The position numbers and the translations under genes are program-made. A stretch of DNA of 16,911 nt from assembly GCA_021160865.1 (NCBI GenBank), contig JAGHBS010000273.1, forward strand, positions 1-16,911, given 5' to 3'. This DNA comes from Planctomycetota bacterium (GTDB taxonomy: Bacteria; Planctomycetota; Phycisphaerae; SM23-33). Below the pieces are notes generated by a model. That model was not told where the DNA came from and did not search any database. It worked only from the letters and a program-made list of their open reading frames with translations. This document shows, one piece after another, positions 15,151-16,911 of the stretch (position 1 is the first letter of the stretch; each line of letters starts with the position of its first letter).

Positions 15151-16706
15151 AACTCCCTGCTGAGCAGGCTAAGGAAAAATTCACCAGGCTCGGTCAGAAG
15201 TACAAGGTCGAGATGATTGACGATCTTGTCAAGAATGAGGGCGTCTCAAGCGTTAGTCTCTATAAACAGGGTGATTTTATCGACCTGTGCCGTGGACCTC
15301 ACTTACCTGATACCGGCAAGGTAAGGGCATTTAGATTATTGACCACAGCAGGGGCATATTGGCGGGGGGATGAAAATAATCCGATGCTCACCCGTATTTA
15401 CGGAACAGCCTTTTTCGATGAAAAGCAACTTACCGAACACATTGAACGGATCGAAGAAGCCAAGAAGCGCGACCATCGTATCTTGGGTAAGCAACTGGGA
15501 TTGTTCTTGATTTCCAATGCCGTTGGTCCGGGCTTGCCACTCTGGCTGCCTAAGGGAACTATTATTCGGATAGAACTTCAAAACTGGCTTCAAGAGGAAT
15601 TGTTCAAGCAGGGTTATCAGTTCGTCTTTACACCTCACATCGGGAAGGTTGACCTGTATCGTACCAGCGGGCATTATCCCTATTATGAGCATGGTCTGTT
15701 CCCTGCAATGGAGGTTGAGCAGGGTCAGGCGTATCTTCTCAAGCCGATGAATTGTCCGCATCATATTCAGATATACTTATCAGCCCCGCGGACTTATCGC
15801 AATTTGCCGCTTCGGCTGGCTGAGTTCGGCACGGTGTATCGTCTGGAACAATCCGGTGAATTATCCGGGCTTATCCGCGTTCGTGGATTTACTCAAGATG
15901 ATGCCCACATCTTTTGCACCCCTGAGCAACTCCTTGAGGAAGTTGAGTCTTGCGCAAACTTGGCTAAGATGGTCCTTGAGACGGTTGGGCTTAATGATTA
16001 CCGAGTAAGGATCGGCTTGCGCGACCCGGATAGTAGCAAGTACACGGGTAGTACGGAAAACTGGGACCTTGCCGAGGATAATATCCGTCAGGTGGTCAGA
16101 AAACTTCAACTGGATTACACCGAAGAGCCCGGTGAGGCAGCATTTTACGGACCAAAGATCGATTTTATTACCAAGGACTGTATTGGTAGAGAATGGCAAC
16201 TGGGGACGATACAGGTAGATTACAATCTGCCCGAACGGTTTAATCTGGAATACATAGGTCCGGATAATGCTCCGCATCGACCGATAATGATTCACCGGGC
16301 ACCTTTGGGATCGTTGGATAGATTTATCGGGATATTGATCGAGCATTATGCTGGGGCATTTCCACTCTGGTTGGCACCGGTGCAGGTAGCAGTGCTACCG
16401 GTCAGTGAAAAATCTGCTGAGTATGCCCAGAAGGTGCTGAAACACTTGCGAGATGCCAAACTCCGTGCCGAGGTTGATACAAGCCCGGATAAAATCGGTG
16501 CAAAAATTCGGCGATGGACAATGGAAAAGGTCCCCTACATGTTCATCATTGGTCGGCGTGAAGTTGTAAACGAGACTGTCTCGGTGAGGAAGAGAAAAAT
16601 TGGCCAGGTGGGAACGTTCCAGTTGACGGAAGTAATTGAACTGCTCAAGATAGAAAGGGACTCGCGAGGCAGCAAGGAAGCGTTTGCTGATGCAGCTGGT
16701 GGGTAG
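15066..16706 (+). CDS. thrS: Threonyl-tRNA synthetase, main part (editing, catalytic and anticodon domains)
   Basis: The frame from the GTG at 15066 encodes the rest of ThrRS (546 residues). It includes the second half of the editing domain with DLCRGPHLP (73-81), then the class II catalytic core: NCPHH with zinc ligand C230, EFGTVYRLEQSGELSGLIRVRG-type motif 2, DDAHIF with zinc ligand H281, GREWQLGTIQVDYNLPERF, and motif 3 IHRAPLGSLDRFIGILIEHY. The C-terminal anticodon-binding domain begins near APVQVAVLPVSE. Joined to the upstream fragment, the protein would be about 661 residues, normal for ThrRS. Catalytic residues look intact, so the gene does not read as a decayed copy. The GTG at 15066 is unlikely to be a natural start, because it would discard the TGS domain. 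infC follows after 80 bases. Confidence 0.93.
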   Translation: MPISADDLPRIEQEMQKIVEEKIPIERLELPAEQAKEKFTRLGQKYKVEMIDDLVKNEGVSSVSLYKQGDFIDLCRGPHLPDTGKVRAFRLLTTAGAYWRGDENNPMLTRIYGTAFFDEKQLTEHIERIEEAKKRDHRILGKQLGLFLISNAVGPGLPLWLPKGTIIRIELQNWLQEELFKQGYQFVFTPHIGKVDLYRTSGHYPYYEHGLFPAMEVEQGQAYLLKPMNCPHHIQIYLSAPRTYRNLPLRLAEFGTVYRLEQSGELSGLIRVRGFTQDDAHIFCTPEQLLEEVESCANLAKMVLETVGLNDYRVRIGLRDPDSSKYTGSTENWDLAEDNIRQVVRKLQLDYTEEPGEAAFYGPKIDFITKDCIGREWQLGTIQVDYNLPERFNLEYIGPDNAPHRPIMIHRAPLGSLDRFIGILIEHYAGAFPLWLAPVQVAVLPVSEKSAEYAQKVLKHLRDAKLRAEVDTSPDKIGAKIRRWTMEKVPYMFIIGRREVVNETVSVRKRKIGQVGTFQLTEVIELLKIERDSRGSKEAFADAAGG

Positions 16707-16771
16707 ATAAAATATTGTAAAATATATTCGGGCAAGGAATGTTTATGGTAATTAGTATTGATGATTGATTT

Positions 16772-16779
16772 AAGGAGGT
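16772..16779 (+). promoter_or_regulatory. Strong Shine-Dalgarno that fixes the infC start
   Basis: AAGGAGGT is an excellent ribosome-binding site. Seven bases after it comes ATC (16787-16789), in frame with the infC coding sequence. Confidence 0.85.
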
Positions 16780-16786
16780 AGGTACC

Positions 16787-16911
16787 ATCGCAGGAGAACT
16801 TCGTCGTAATGAGCGTATTCGTGTTTCGCCGATTCGGCTGATTGATGCCGATGGTCGGCAGGTGGGGATAGTTGATACCCGTAAGGCAATCGAGATGGCA
16901 AGGGCGGTTAA
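16787..16911 (+). CDS. infC: Translation initiation factor IF-3, N-terminal part (cut by window edge), apparent ATC start
   Basis: The 41 visible residues contain LRRNERIRVSPIRLIDADG and GIVDTRKAIEMARAV, the N-terminal domain of IF-3, which binds the 30S subunit and checks the start codon. The position after thrS is the conserved thrS-infC order, normally followed by rpmI and rplT. Reading back in frame, the stop TGA at 16766-16768 is reached without any ATG, GTG, TTG, CTG or ATT. The only plausible initiator is ATC at 16787, seven bases after AAGGAGGT. infC genes are known to use rare start codons (AUU in E. coli) so that IF-3 can limit its own synthesis. An ATC start fits that logic. The rest of the gene lies beyond the window. 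Confidence 0.9.
   Translation, partial: MAGELRRNERIRVSPIRLIDADGRQVGIVDTRKAIEMARAV

Overview
The window reads as a bacterial chromosome segment, most likely from the Planctomycetota (Phycisphaerae-like). I infer this from the style of the proteins: a double zinc-ribbon membrane protein, two single-pass proteins with the planctomycete pseudopilin-like 'NLxxIGxAIxxY ... CP ... NVLYxxH' body, and a multi-pass membrane protein with a TPR-like tail. The other genes (thrS-infC, lysA, glgP, htrA) are common bacterial genes. No tRNA, rRNA, CRISPR array, transposase or phage gene is visible.

Left block, minus strand (about 1-3498): a phosphotransferase-fold kinase (3498-2425), a large membrane plus TPR-like protein (2318-525), and an MGDG-synthase/UgtP-type glycosyltransferase that overlaps it by ATGA and runs off the left edge. 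The set suggests envelope or glycolipid work, but only the glycosyltransferase is recognised with confidence.

Plus-strand block (3630-8507): a calcineurin-like metallophosphoesterase, an HtrA/DegP periplasmic protease with two PDZ domains, a type I glycerate kinase overlapping htrA by ATGA, and lysA (diaminopimelate decarboxylase, GTG start). A small cupin gene (8872-8558) faces lysA. Between the cupin gene and the next plus-strand gene is a 265-bp divergent spacer with a threefold GTTCGTTT repeat.

Membrane-protein cassette (9138-11755): the double zinc-ribbon protein and the two pseudopilin-like proteins, with short or overlapping junctions. This is the least characterised part and the best candidate for something new. 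It is followed by an alpha-glucan phosphorylase (glgP, 11866-14442).

Right edge: thrS-infC, the conserved translation operon. thrS is split by a -1 frameshift near 15060-15068, most simply explained by a lost C in a short C run. infC has a strong Shine-Dalgarno but no ATG, GTG, TTG or ATT in frame, so it appears to start at ATC, consistent with the known non-canonical starts of infC genes.
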